Below are positions 50,820-60,631 of a stretch of DNA of 64,000 nucleotides, piece by piece. Both the position numbers and the translations under genes were made by a program. Position 1 is the first letter of the stretch; each line of letters opens with the position of its first letter. The notes under the pieces are model-generated. The model was not told the DNA's origin, ran no database searches, and saw only the letters and a program-made list of their open reading frames with translations. Source of the stretch: JAVBMJ01 sp031551275 (GTDB lineage: Bacteria > Bacteroidota > Bacteroidia > Bacteroidales > Rikenellaceae); assembly GCA_031551275.1 (NCBI GenBank), contig JAVBNX010000008.1:1-64000 (forward strand), in the 5' to 3' direction.

Positions 50820-52016
50820 TTATTCGTTTTTTGTTGAATCGTAAGGGTAGGGGCCCAGGCCGATATCTTCCGGCACATAGTCGGTATGCTCGCGCGGCGC
50901 ATCCGAAAAAACATTGCGCACCGCATCCAAGTAACCGAAACCGAACTGCTCTACGGGGAAAATATAGTGGCCCTCGCCGTACTCGTTCCAGTTGTCGAGC
51001 AAGATCAGGCGGGACACCGGTGAGGAAGGCTGCCGTAAGGCGTAGTCTTTTGCTTTGAAGGCGAGTTGCTCGAACTGGTCGGGCGTGATATGCCATTCGC
51101 CCTTGTAATACGTGCCGCCCCAGGGACGCGAATCCCAGCCCATGGAGAGCGTAACGGCCGAGGGCATACCGGACGCCTGAGCAAGCTCCTCCCAGCACTC
51201 CTGCTGGAGATCGACGATGGTGCCGATGTCCCCGGGCACAACGGGCATCTTGCCGCTGAATGAAGGCCAATGGTAGGAGGTAACCGCGTCGAATCCGGCA
51301 TCGGCGAGGAAACGGAGACAGACATCGAGTTTCATGTGGTGTTCCGCCATCACGTACAGCCCGCCCAGGCCGGCTTCAGCGCAGATCCGTTTCATTTCAC
51401 CGATCGCCCTGCTCGTTTGCCCCACCCCTCCGAGATCTTCGATAAGATCGTTGTAGCCGTATATCATCAAAAGCGGTTTTCCGTCCACGCGCTGGTAATT
51501 GGGGCGTGAAAAGAAATTTTCGATCCAATACGGCAACAGGTTTTCAAGCAGGTCCTTCTCGCCGGAAACCCCCGCCGCGATGGCGTTGGCGTTCTCCCAC
51601 ACGATGGCAAAGTTGATCATTCCCCCGTAGCGTGCCTTAAAAAAACCTTCCCACAGCCAATCGTCGAGCGACGCTTTTACTTCGGGGCTTCCTTCGTTCC
51701 CCTTCTCCCGGAACCAACACTCCCAGAAGAAGGATATGCCGTGGTCGAGTGCGTATTTTATCTCCCAGTCGACCACCTCGGGGCAGGCTTCGTTATAATA
51801 GCCCAGCACAGGGGTTCGCCCGGGGTAGGGTTTTATCGCGTCCCAGCATCCCGGGCGGGTCTTCTCGTACCACAACGGGCACCTGAAAACCCCCACCGTG
51901 AACCCGTCAGTGGAGACCGGCTCCGGAGCGGGAACATATTGCGCCTTTGGTGCACAACCTGCTGCCATAACGGCGATCGCCGCGTATATGATCTTTCTCA
52001 ATTCCATAGTTTTCAT
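50820..52016 (-). CDS. GH99-like / WbsX-type lipoprotein (shorter paralogue)
   Basis: A 398-residue protein with lipoprotein signal ending in MAAGC (Cys21). ATG 52016 overlaps the esterase stop by ATGA; ATG 52007 is a close alternative. The barrel starts almost directly after the anchor: VGVFRCPLWYEKTRPGCW, RTPVLGYYNEACPEVVDWEIKYALDHGISFFWECWFRE, INFAIVWENANA, GLYVMAEHHMK, FDAVTSYHWPSFSG and LLDNWNEYGEGHYIFPV. It lacks the N-terminal beta region of the paralogue at 47161-48783 but ends in the same VPEDIGLG-Y-Y phrase. The two bracket the GH127 gene and may act on successive linkages. Confidence 0.75.
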   Translation of the reverse strand: MKTMELRKIIYAAIAVMAAGCAPKAQYVPAPEPVSTDGFTVGVFRCPLWYEKTRPGCWDAIKPYPGRTPVLGYYNEACPEVVDWEIKYALDHGISFFWECWFREKGNEGSPEVKASLDDWLWEGFFKARYGGMINFAIVWENANAIAAGVSGEKDLLENLLPYWIENFFSRPNYQRVDGKPLLMIYGYNDLIEDLGGVGQTSRAIGEMKRICAEAGLGGLYVMAEHHMKLDVCLRFLADAGFDAVTSYHWPSFSGKMPVVPGDIGTIVDLQQECWEELAQASGMPSAVTLSMGWDSRPWGGTYYKGEWHITPDQFEQLAFKAKDYALRQPSSPVSRLILLDNWNEYGEGHYIFPVEQFGFGYLDAVRNVFSDAPREHTDYVPEDIGLGPYPYDSTKNE

Positions 52017-53938
52017 TTTACCGGTACGTTGAACGGCACGGCAGGCAACCCTTGCGCGTTGCAAAGATTGGCCTCGGGGTTCGCCTGCCAGGCATATTGC
52101 GCAGCCTTCGCCCGGGCTGCCGCGTCCCCATCCAGCCGGATACGGCAACCGTCTATCCTCGCCTCCGCCCAGTGCCACTTCCCCAATGCATCCCTGACGG
52201 CGAATGCCCTGACCGGCTTGCCGTCATTGGTCGCGAGGCCGGAGCCGGCGTGGCTGTAAGTAATAGTCAACCCGCCGTTCTCCCGGACAATATCCCGCAT
52301 TACCGGGCCGCTCCACTCGATGCTGTCCCCGTACACATTGGCTCTGGCCGCAAGGTACAGCCGGGCGCCGACCGCCTGTTTGTTTTTCGGGTGAACGTTG
52401 TTCCACTCCCCCGCGTCTATGGCCGAAGCCATCGCCGTGGCCGGCACGCCGGTCATTACGGCGGTCTGCCGGTCCCGCAAAACAGCCCAGTCGTCATGGG
52501 CGAGGGGCGTTTTTGAATGGGGGTTCATGCCAGCCAGTTGGACATACAGGAAGGGCAGATACCCTTGTCCCCAACGTATACGCCAATCTTCGACCAGCAT
52601 ACGCATCGCATCGCCGTACCGTCCGGGATAATATCCGGTATTGCCTTCACCCTGGTACCACAGAAAACCGCGTATGCCGTAGCCCGCACAAGGCGCGACC
52701 ATTCCGTTAAAATTGACGGCCGGTTCGTTGTAATAGCGCGAGAGTTTCGGCATTTCCGGCTCGATCCGGTAATCGTAGAGCCACGCGCCGCGCAGGTCGA
52801 TCCGCTCGCCGCTCTCCGAAACCAGGTAGCATTCCCCGTCGTTCCGGTTGCCAATATTGCACAGACCCCATGTGGTTACCATGCGCAGAGCCAACACGTT
52901 GTCACCGCTCTTCAGCGCCGGCACACGGATCTCCAGAACTTCGGGCAGCGCGCTCTTTTTCCGTCCCACCTCGCGGCCATTCACATACTGGATGTTCCCC
53001 ACATCGGTTACGGGCAACACGAGCGTCCAACTGTTGCGGCTTTGCCGCCCCGTCAGGGTGAAATGCTTGCGGAACCAGATCACGCCCCAGAACTCACGGT
53101 CGATAAGTTGCCGCAGCCCGATGGGGAATTCGGCGCTGCCCCACCCCGAGTCATCATACCCGGTCTTCTCAACGCCCAGTGCCAGTCCGCTCAAAGCATA
53201 CCGCTCGATGCTGTCCCTAAGCCATTGGTCGCGCTCCGCCGCGAGTTTTCGGCTTTTCCACTCACTGGGCGAAAAACCGGATATCAGGTCGCGGTACAAA
53301 GAATCCGTCGCCAACATTTCGGAGCTTATCCATGTCGCTATCTGCGTGGCCCCGCGCGCGGCCACAATTACCCCCACAGGAACTTTGCGGTCGAGAAAGA
53401 GGTCGCGCGCAAAAAAATACGACACGGCGGACATCGCCCCGGCGTTTTTCGGGGTTACTTGTTGCCACGCCCTGTTCGGGATGTCCGCCAAAGGCTCGGC
53501 GGCGGGCGATTGTCCGACGTCGAGATACCGGATGTCAGGGTAAATGGCCTGGGCAATCTCTTTTTCCTGATCGAGGACCCCGTCTCCTACCCTGTACGCC
53601 ATGTTCGACTGGCCCGACGCGAACCATACCTCGCCTACCTTGATGTTGGTAAACAGGTCTTTCTCATCGCCCGACTCGACGGCCAGCGCATAATCCTTTC
53701 CATCCGCAACCATCGGCGGGAACAACACTTTCCATCCGCCCCGCTGATCGGCAAAGGTAACCAACCCGGCCTGGCCGAGGGATACGCGCACTTCGGCACC
53801 GGGGCGCGCCCATCCCCATACGGGAATGGGCTTGCCCTGCTGCACGACGGCGTTATCGCCGAACAGGCCCGCTGTTTTCAGTTGCGCCTGCACGACGGCC
53901 GGCAGCAACAGGATTATGGCAGTCAACAATTTCTTCAT
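52013..53938 (-). CDS. Sialate O-acetylesterase-like SGNH esterase of PUL 2, long form
   Basis: A 641-residue exported protein (signal MKKLLTAIILLLPAVVQAQ). Catalytic blocks are ASGQSNMAYRV with Ser111, FLWYQGEGNTGYYPGRYGD and NNVHPKNKQAVG with the histidine. A GH2-like sugar-binding insert (WGVIWFRKHFTLTG...NIQYVNGREVGRK) lies between the first two, as in the PUL 1 esterase. It would deacetylate the PUL 2 glycan in the periplasm. It overlaps the following GH99-like gene by ATGA and lies 24 bases after SusD. Confidence 0.85.
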   Translation of the reverse strand: MKKLLTAIILLLPAVVQAQLKTAGLFGDNAVVQQGKPIPVWGWARPGAEVRVSLGQAGLVTFADQRGGWKVLFPPMVADGKDYALAVESGDEKDLFTNIKVGEVWFASGQSNMAYRVGDGVLDQEKEIAQAIYPDIRYLDVGQSPAAEPLADIPNRAWQQVTPKNAGAMSAVSYFFARDLFLDRKVPVGVIVAARGATQIATWISSEMLATDSLYRDLISGFSPSEWKSRKLAAERDQWLRDSIERYALSGLALGVEKTGYDDSGWGSAEFPIGLRQLIDREFWGVIWFRKHFTLTGRQSRNSWTLVLPVTDVGNIQYVNGREVGRKKSALPEVLEIRVPALKSGDNVLALRMVTTWGLCNIGNRNDGECYLVSESGERIDLRGAWLYDYRIEPEMPKLSRYYNEPAVNFNGMVAPCAGYGIRGFLWYQGEGNTGYYPGRYGDAMRMLVEDWRIRWGQGYLPFLYVQLAGMNPHSKTPLAHDDWAVLRDRQTAVMTGVPATAMASAIDAGEWNNVHPKNKQAVGARLYLAARANVYGDSIEWSGPVMRDIVRENGGLTITYSHAGSGLATNDGKPVRAFAVRDALGKWHWAEARIDGCRIRLDGDAAARAKAAQYAWQANPEANLCNAQGLPAVPFNVPVK

Positions 53939-53962
53939 GCAGTTTGTTCTCTTCCGCGCCGG

Positions 53963-55852
53963 CTACAACTCCCCTCCGGCCTCCAGCCACCCGGGATTCT
54001 CCTCCAGATTGGTGTTTACCTTGTATTTGTCGGTGGTCAGCGGCGAATAATAGCGGCGGTAACCAAAAACCGTTTCCTGCGTGGCGGCATACGTGCCGCC
54101 GTTGTCCATTATTTTGTAGCGGTAGGGCGTACCGTCGGCTTTGTTGTCGAGCACCGACTGGTATTCGAGTCTGTAATAGATACTGTACGGATTCTTGCTC
54201 AGGTAGGTGTCGGCCTCGCGCCAGCGTTTGATATCGAAGAAACGCGTCCCCTCAAACATCAATTCCACCTGCCGCTCATGGCGGATCGCTTCGCGGCCGG
54301 CCGATGCAAGGTTATCCATCCCTGCCCTGCCGCGCACCTCGTTCACATCGTCCAGGGGAGTCCCCAGCCCTGTCTCAAATCCTGCTTCGGCCCTGTTGAG
54401 GTATATCTCGGCCAGGCGGAAAACGATCCAGTTCGTGGTCGAGCGGTTCGTCCCGCTGCGGGAATACTGCGTCTCCATATCCAGGTATTTCATCACGCCG
54501 AAATAATTCTCCATCGGGTGTGTCGGCTGGGCGGTGCGGGCTACGAAACCCACCGAGGGAAATCCTTCGTAGGAGCCCTCCTTGATCAGGGTGTTGTCGG
54601 GCAGGTAGATCTCCTTGTAGAACCTAAGCGTGTCGGCGAGCACCGGGTCGGGAAATACGGTACCCTCGGTGTAGATCGAGGCCTCGAACCGGGGATCCTT
54701 GTCCCCGAACATCTGGTCGTAAGTATAGGTAACAGCCGGGACCGTACACTCCTGCGCGATCTGTTTGAGCGTCTTGTCCGATTTGGTCATGTTCTCGAAA
54801 GCATCGACGCTGTGCGGGAAAACACGGCTCATCTGCCCGCCTCCCCAGCCGTTGTAGCCGTAGGGGGATTGCCACATATCCCAGGAGTGCCCTTTGCCCG
54901 GTTCGCCGGAGAAACGCTCGGCGAATATCACCTCGCTGTGGTCGGGCGTGAGAAACAATTGGCGGAAGTTCCTCGTATATCCGGCCTTGGTCCCGTCGAT
55001 GTATTGCCTGAAAAGCGAGAATCCGCCTTCGGTAATTATTTCGTCGCTCGCGTTGTATGATTGGGTAAAGTAATAAACGGCGCGCGCAGGATCAATGCCC
55101 ACAGCCCCGCTCGGATAAACGAGTTGGGTGGAAAGGCCTTTCTCCTGGGTGAATTTGGCAATGCTGCCTGCATAGAGTGCCGCACGGCTCTTCAGCGCGA
55201 GGGCCGCCCAATAGGTGGCGCGTCCGTTATCCGAGGAGGCGAGCGACTTGGGCAATGCCTGGTTGGCGGTGATCCAATCTATTTCATCGAGAATGAACTG
55301 GTAGACATCATCCTCTTTAGCCCTTTTGGGGAAGAGTACTTCCCGGGGATCGTCGAGGCTCTGCACATCGAGGATGAGCGGAACCCCGCCATAACGGATC
55401 ACCATTTTGAAATAGGCGAACGCCCTGAGGAAACGCGCCTCTCCTTCGCGGGTGAGCTTATCCTTTTGCGCTATGGGAGAACTCTCTATCTTGGAGAGGA
55501 AGATGTTGAGCTTTCTGACCACCTGGTAATTCCACCAAGGCCACGGGTCTTTGTAATAGAGGTAATGCCTCCAATTGTATTGCGCCCAAAAACACGCTTC
55601 ATCAGACATGTTGGTCGCCAGGGCGAGGACGTTGTCGGTCGTATAGCTGGTATAACCGAGATTCTGCGAACCTTCGTTAAAGAATTTCATCTCCTCGTAA
55701 CAGTTCCTCAGATACCCGTCGATCAGGGCGGGGTCTCTCCACAACTGCGCATCGGATATCACGTCGAGGGGTTCTTTCTCAAGGGGATTGCAGCCCGCAA
55801 ATCCAAAAGCGGCCAACCCGGCGCACAAACAGTATTTGACTATTTTTTTCAT
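53963..55852 (-). CDS. SusD/RagB-like glycan-binding lipoprotein of PUL 2
   Basis: A 629-residue lipoprotein, signal ending in GFAGC (Cys21). SusD features: NPLEKEPLDVISDAQLWRDPALIDGYLRNCY, TREGEARFLRAFAYFKMVIRYGGVPLIL and the RagB end NWIVFRLAEIYLNRAEAGFETG, RHERQVELMFEGTRFFDIKRW, NPGW. It has no inserted module. It lies 13 bases after its SusC and is cotranscribed with it. Confidence 0.93.
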   Translation of the reverse strand: MKKIVKYCLCAGLAAFGFAGCNPLEKEPLDVISDAQLWRDPALIDGYLRNCYEEMKFFNEGSQNLGYTSYTTDNVLALATNMSDEACFWAQYNWRHYLYYKDPWPWWNYQVVRKLNIFLSKIESSPIAQKDKLTREGEARFLRAFAYFKMVIRYGGVPLILDVQSLDDPREVLFPKRAKEDDVYQFILDEIDWITANQALPKSLASSDNGRATYWAALALKSRAALYAGSIAKFTQEKGLSTQLVYPSGAVGIDPARAVYYFTQSYNASDEIITEGGFSLFRQYIDGTKAGYTRNFRQLFLTPDHSEVIFAERFSGEPGKGHSWDMWQSPYGYNGWGGGQMSRVFPHSVDAFENMTKSDKTLKQIAQECTVPAVTYTYDQMFGDKDPRFEASIYTEGTVFPDPVLADTLRFYKEIYLPDNTLIKEGSYEGFPSVGFVARTAQPTHPMENYFGVMKYLDMETQYSRSGTNRSTTNWIVFRLAEIYLNRAEAGFETGLGTPLDDVNEVRGRAGMDNLASAGREAIRHERQVELMFEGTRFFDIKRWREADTYLSKNPYSIYYRLEYQSVLDNKADGTPYRYKIMDNGGTYAATQETVFGYRRYYSPLTTDKYKVNTNLEENPGWLEAGGEL

Positions 55853-55865
55853 CGCTTGAAATCCG

Positions 55866-58800
55866 TTACAGTGTGAGTGAAATTCCGAAAGAAAAAGTTT
55901 TCATCTGGGGATAATAGAGCATCGGCTTCCCCGTAGGTGCCTCAGGATCTATGTGATACTTGTTCATTTCACTGAACGTAAGCAGGTTAGATCCCGCAAA
56001 AAACACTTTGAGTTCCTGGATTTTGGCTTTTGATATCCACTTTTGCGGAAAGCTGTAACTCAGGTTGAGGTTCTTGAGCCTCAGGTAGTCGGACGGGCGT
56101 ATGAGGTAGTCGCTCGTGGAGAGGTATTTGCTCGCCGCCGACCCCAGGCGCGGGATCAGCGCATACGGGTCCTCGTTTACCTTATCCTGCCACCGGTTGT
56201 TGAAACATACCTCGTTGGCATCGGCTACTCCGCTCACGTTCTTCACATAACCCCACGCCCCCTGCCAGAGCATACTCAGGGAGATGCCTTTCCATCCGAA
56301 ATCCATGTTGAATCCATACATCCAGTTCGGCGTATAGCCTTTTCCCAGCTCCTGCTTGTCCCGCCAGTTGATATAGCCGTCGCCGTTGATGTCGACGATC
56401 CTGATATCCCCTTTCTTCAGGCTGGCGTTGCCGTTGGTGATCTCCGAATATTCGTACCCCAGTTCATAGATCTCTTTGTTGCTGGTGAACAACCCGTCGC
56501 TGACATATCCCATGACGCGGTCGGTCCACGCACCCGTCAACTTGTTGATCCGAATGTCGTCGGGATCGGTCCAGTTGGTTTCCGTCCACTTTTCGTAACG
56601 CGACCGCGACCAGGATATGTTGCCGTTGACATTGTACCGGAAACCGCCCGCATTGCCCCTGTACCCGAGGGAAAACTCGAATCCGCGCGTACTGATCGCA
56701 TGAAGGTTCTGGTAGGGGAAGTCCTCTTTGGAGACTCCGAATGTGTCGGGGATCTCCCCCGCCCGCGTGGCGATGATCCCGTCGCGAAGGCGGTAGAACA
56801 TATCGGCCTCCCCATACAGCTTGTCCCTAAACATGGAGAAATCGAACCCGACATTGCTGAGTTTCATCACCTCCCAGCCCAGGGCCTCGTTCGCCATACC
56901 GCGTGAAAGGAAACTGGGCATCGTCTTCTCCCCGAAAACATAGCCGTTGCCGTATTCATACCCTTCGTAATGGGGAAAGACGATGCTGCTGCCGGCGTAT
57001 TGTATCTTGTCGTAACCCATCTGGGCATAACCGCCGCGCAATTTCAGGTTGGTCAGCCAGGCGACGTTATCTTTGATGAAATTCTCCTCCGAGATCCGCC
57101 ATCCGGCCGTGAATCCGGGAAACGCACCCCACCGGTAATCGGGATGGAACTGGGCCGAACCGTCGTAGCGCAGGGTGGCTTCCAAAAGATATTTTTCGGC
57201 GTAGGAATAGTTGAGGCGCCCGATCCAACTGGCCATGCCCCACTCGTAGGCGGAGCCTCCCGCCCGCTGGTTCTCCACATCGCCGTAGTCGAGGTAGGGA
57301 AGAATGTCCGTGATGTATTCCTGCCTGTAACCGGACAACGTCTCCCAGCTGTCCTGTTTGGTTTCGTACAGGGCCATCACCTTGAGCTTATGTTTGGTCC
57401 CGAAAGAAGCGTCGTAGGTAAGCCCCGCCTGGGTGGTCAGCGCGAAATCTTTTCGCGAACTCTGGCTGAGCACCGGTGCGCCCAAACCTGCGTGCTGGGT
57501 ATAAACGCCTGAATTCGGGTTGCTCCCGTAGACGTACGACCAGGTTTCAAACATCTTCCTGAACTGCTTTTGGTTACGAAAATTCTGGGTAACATTGATC
57601 GTTCCGAAAGCAGAGAGCCCCTTGATCCGCTTGAAGTCGTAGTTGAGGGATCCGGTTATGGCCAGGTTGTCGTCAAACCGGTCGCTGGATCCGCTTATAT
57701 CGCGGTTGGTCGAGATGTGCGCCCCTCCGGTCGAAGAAAGTCCCGCGTAGGGAAGTTTCGAGGCGTCTGGAAGCGAGGTGGGATATATGGGCATGGTCTG
57801 GATCAGGTGCAGCCAGACGTTGCTGTTGTTCTCGTTGGCAGCAAGGCTGAAAAACGGGAATCTCCGCTCCTCGCGCACGTAAGCCAAATCGAGCGACATT
57901 TTCAAATTGTCGATTATCTTCACGTCGATGTTCGACCGCACATTGAACCTGCCGTAATTGCCGCCGCCCCGCTTGATCATGGTCTCCTGGTTGAGGTAAC
58001 CCACAAAACCGTAATAATTCACCTTGTCGCTCCCTCCCCTGAGCGAAACGTTGTACTGCTGCTGGGGCGAGTACTCGCGCATGATGTAGTCGTACCAATT
58101 GGTTGAGGGGTAGTTCGGGTCGTCGCCGGCGTAGTATTTGGCGATCGCTTCCTCGGTGAAAGGGGCGGTGCTTGCGGTCTGCCCGCCCTCTATCCAGGTA
58201 TCCCGGCGGTAACGGGTATAATCCCCGGCGGAGAGCGGTTTGAGCATATTGGTCGTCCGCTGGAGGGTAAAGGAGGTGTTGAACGTTACCGTCGGCTTGT
58301 CCTTATTACCCCGCTTGGTCGTTACGATGATCACGCCGTTACCGGCATAGATGCCATAAATGGCCGCAGAGGCGTCCTTGAGCACCGACACGCTCTCGAT
58401 TTCGCTCGCGTCTATGTCGTTGAACGTGCTGCGGATGATCCCGTCCACGATGATCAGGGGCGCATTGGCGTAGTTGCGGATGTTCAGCGAAGCGGCGTCC
58501 GAGCCCGGCTGGCCGCTCGACTGCACGGTAACAAGACCCGAAACACGGCCGGTTAGGGCATTGGTCGTGCTGGCGAGGGGAACCTTGACCAGTTCATCCC
58601 CCTTTACCGTCGAAACCGCTCCGGTAAGGGTGGCGCGGCGCTGTTTGTCATAGCCTACGACCACGATCTCGTCGAGTGTCTTGCGATCCTCCTCCAAGGT
58701 AATATTGAAAACCGTGCGGGAGCCTACAGTTATCTCTTTGCTGGCATAACCCAGATAGGAGACCACGATTACCGTCCCCGCCGGTACGTCCAACTCAAAG

Positions 58801-59285
58801 CGTCCCTTGATGTTGGTCACAGTCCCGATGTGGTTGTTTTTGACCGTCACGTAGGCCCCTATGACCGGGTTGCCGCCCTGGTCCTGGACCGTGCCGCTAA
58901 TCCTGACCGCCTGTGCAGATGCACCGGATGCCTTTCTGGTCAGCACGACCTGATCCCCTTCGATGCTGAACGCCACATCGGAGCCGGAGAAGAGTTGTTT
59001 GAGCACCTCGGCAATGTCTTTGTCCCGCATATTGACCGTAACCTTGCGGGTTACGTCCACGCGTTCCTTGTTGAGCAGGAAACGGTAATTCGTTTGGGCT
59101 TCGATCTGATTGATCACATCCTCCACCGAAACATCGGTCATCGCGATCGATATTCTTGTCTGTGGCGGCTGCGCGTAAGTCGTTTTTATTCCGGGGGGCG
59201 TCAGGCTGAGCACCAAAAACAACATTATCATCCGGATACACCCTCCTGAACAATGTGTGATTCGATTCGTCGAAATTCGATCCAT
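55866..59285 (-). CDS. SusC/RagA-type TonB-dependent receptor with N-terminal STN signalling domain
   Basis: A 1139-residue outer-membrane transporter. Start MDRISTNRITHC is preferred; the frame is open to 59402 but that would include an inverted repeat. After the signal (to about TTYAQ) come an STN domain (ISIAMTDVSVEDVINQIEAQTNYRFLLNKE...GSDVAFSIEGDQVVL), a carboxypeptidase-like domain (ISGTVQDQGGNPVIGAYVTVKN), TonB box region (LDEIVVVGYDKQRR), plug (PLIIVDGIIRS, IESVSVLKDASAAIYGIYAGNGVIIVTTKRG) and barrel ending FGISLTL. The STN domain contacts the periplasmic part of FecR, so ligand binding here activates the sigma factor encoded upstream. Confidence 0.94.
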   Translation of the reverse strand: MDRISTNRITHCSGGCIRMIMLFLVLSLTPPGIKTTYAQPPQTRISIAMTDVSVEDVINQIEAQTNYRFLLNKERVDVTRKVTVNMRDKDIAEVLKQLFSGSDVAFSIEGDQVVLTRKASGASAQAVRISGTVQDQGGNPVIGAYVTVKNNHIGTVTNIKGRFELDVPAGTVIVVSYLGYASKEITVGSRTVFNITLEEDRKTLDEIVVVGYDKQRRATLTGAVSTVKGDELVKVPLASTTNALTGRVSGLVTVQSSGQPGSDAASLNIRNYANAPLIIVDGIIRSTFNDIDASEIESVSVLKDASAAIYGIYAGNGVIIVTTKRGNKDKPTVTFNTSFTLQRTTNMLKPLSAGDYTRYRRDTWIEGGQTASTAPFTEEAIAKYYAGDDPNYPSTNWYDYIMREYSPQQQYNVSLRGGSDKVNYYGFVGYLNQETMIKRGGGNYGRFNVRSNIDVKIIDNLKMSLDLAYVREERRFPFFSLAANENNSNVWLHLIQTMPIYPTSLPDASKLPYAGLSSTGGAHISTNRDISGSSDRFDDNLAITGSLNYDFKRIKGLSAFGTINVTQNFRNQKQFRKMFETWSYVYGSNPNSGVYTQHAGLGAPVLSQSSRKDFALTTQAGLTYDASFGTKHKLKVMALYETKQDSWETLSGYRQEYITDILPYLDYGDVENQRAGGSAYEWGMASWIGRLNYSYAEKYLLEATLRYDGSAQFHPDYRWGAFPGFTAGWRISEENFIKDNVAWLTNLKLRGGYAQMGYDKIQYAGSSIVFPHYEGYEYGNGYVFGEKTMPSFLSRGMANEALGWEVMKLSNVGFDFSMFRDKLYGEADMFYRLRDGIIATRAGEIPDTFGVSKEDFPYQNLHAISTRGFEFSLGYRGNAGGFRYNVNGNISWSRSRYEKWTETNWTDPDDIRINKLTGAWTDRVMGYVSDGLFTSNKEIYELGYEYSEITNGNASLKKGDIRIVDINGDGYINWRDKQELGKGYTPNWMYGFNMDFGWKGISLSMLWQGAWGYVKNVSGVADANEVCFNNRWQDKVNEDPYALIPRLGSAASKYLSTSDYLIRPSDYLRLKNLNLSYSFPQKWISKAKIQELKVFFAGSNLLTFSEMNKYHIDPEAPTGKPMLYYPQMKTFSFGISLTL

Positions 59286-59388
59286 AGATTTAAGATTTCT
59301 CCGCCTGGGCGGCGTGGTTTGGGTAGTTTTGCTCTTTCCGGGAACGGCGTACAGCAACATAATCCGTCCAGGCTGTCGGGATAAAAAC

Positions 59389-59404
59389 GGTTGACACTTC
59401 AACC
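59389..59404. promoter_or_regulatory. Inverted repeat upstream of the PUL 2 SusC, part of a candidate ECF promoter region
   Basis: GGTTGA (59389-59394) and TCAACC (59399-59404) are exact reverse complements around CACT. It lies about 105 bases before ATG 59285 and behind the FecR terminator. No TAnnTTTG box is found in this gap, which fits transcription by the ECF sigma factor encoded next door. Confidence 0.35.
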
Positions 59405-59433
59405 TTACCCGCGCCTGAACAGACTACGTTTGT

Positions 59434-59478
59434 AAAAAAAAATCCCACATAAGAATCGTGATAAATTCCTATGCGGGA
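59434..59478 (-). terminator. Strong rho-independent terminator after the sigma-FecR unit
   Basis: On the minus strand a 14-pair stem with two G-U pairs (59465-59478 with 59443-59456) is followed directly by nine T residues (59434-59442 on the plus strand as A). It lies 20 bases behind the FecR stop and separates the regulator genes from SusC. Confidence 0.82.
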
Positions 59479-59498
59479 CCGATTTTAAGTACAATGGA

Positions 59499-60554
59499 TT
59501 ATTCCGCCGCGTAGACCTCGATGCCCTCCCGTGCAAATACATTTTCACCGTCCCCACCCTTGCCTCTCTCGACATACCGGATCGGGGCTGTTTTCTGGAT
59601 CAACCTCAACAGGTCTTGCAGCGACTTGTCCTCAAAAGTCGCCCTGTAAGGCTGCCTTGCCAATTCGGCATCCATGACGGCTATGTCAATGTTGTACATA
59701 AGCCCGATCCTCTTGAACACATACTCCAAAGGATCGTCCCTGAAAACCAGCACTCCGTCCTTCCAGGATATCCACTTGTAGGAAGAAGTAGACCGGGACA
59801 CATCCATCCCCTTGCCGCGGTCGTAGAGCAGGCGCTGGTCGGGAGACATCACGACGGGTTTGTGGTTTCCGGCAGTAACCTCCACCCGGCCTTCAACGAG
59901 CGTTACAGATACGACGGGATCGCCGCCGTACGCGTCGACATTGAATGCCGTGCCGGTCGCCTTGACCAGAAGATCTCCCGTTTCAACGATAAAGGGTGAA
60001 TCTTCGTCGGAAGCCACCTCGAAATAGGCTTCTCCCGAGAGCTTGACGGTACGGTCGGCCGGGGTAAAAACAACCGGGTATCTCAGCTTGCTGCCGCTGT
60101 TGATCCAGACCAGGGAGCCGTCGGGCAACTCCAGTTTCGAGGTAAAACCGCAGGGGACGCTTACCTCCTGCCACGCCACGACATCGGTGCTGTTCCCGCC
60201 CGGAAGCAGACGCAGCGCCATGTAGCCCGCGGCAGCCAGCGCAGGCAGGATTAAAACCGCCGCAACGCGCTGCCACCAGACCAGCCATCCGGCTGTCTGC
60301 CTGTTTGTTTTCGATTTGCCCGATATTCTGGCAAAAACACGTTTTACAGCACTCTCCACATCCACCGATCCGGGATCGAACGGCATGGAGGAGACCTGCC
60401 ACAGGTTCTTCATGTCGGCATAGATCCTTTCATTCTCCTCATTCCCGGCAAGCCAGGCCTGCAATTGCGTACGCTCTTGCGAAGAAAGCCTTTCGGCGAA
60501 GGATTTTACGATAAGTTCTTCTATGTCTGCGTTTACCGCTATTTTATCTGGCAT
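59499..60554 (-). CDS. FecR-family anti-sigma factor
   Basis: A 351-residue inner-membrane protein. The cytoplasmic N-terminus (FAERLSSQERTQLQAWLAGNEENERIYADMKNLW) binds the sigma factor; a single span follows at about 90-110 (VAAVLILPALAAAGYMALRL). The periplasmic part has the FecR domain (TSKLELPDGSLVWINSGSKLRYP, GEAYFEVASDEDSPFIVETGDLLVKATGTAFNV, VEGRVEV) and a DUF4974/STN-like end (DDPLEYVFKRIGLMYNIDIAV...SLQDLLRLIQKT). It transmits the SusC signal to the sigma factor encoded 77 bases upstream. A strong terminator follows. Confidence 0.93.
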   Translation of the reverse strand: MPDKIAVNADIEELIVKSFAERLSSQERTQLQAWLAGNEENERIYADMKNLWQVSSMPFDPGSVDVESAVKRVFARISGKSKTNRQTAGWLVWWQRVAAVLILPALAAAGYMALRLLPGGNSTDVVAWQEVSVPCGFTSKLELPDGSLVWINSGSKLRYPVVFTPADRTVKLSGEAYFEVASDEDSPFIVETGDLLVKATGTAFNVDAYGGDPVVSVTLVEGRVEVTAGNHKPVVMSPDQRLLYDRGKGMDVSRSTSSYKWISWKDGVLVFRDDPLEYVFKRIGLMYNIDIAVMDAELARQPYRATFEDKSLQDLLRLIQKTAPIRYVERGKGGDGENVFAREGIEVYAAE

Positions 60555-60631
60555 CTTGTTTCGGAGTTGCTTATAAATGTATATATAAATGACGTTTCAG
60601 AATAAAAAAGACACAAAACGAAATGAAAAAT

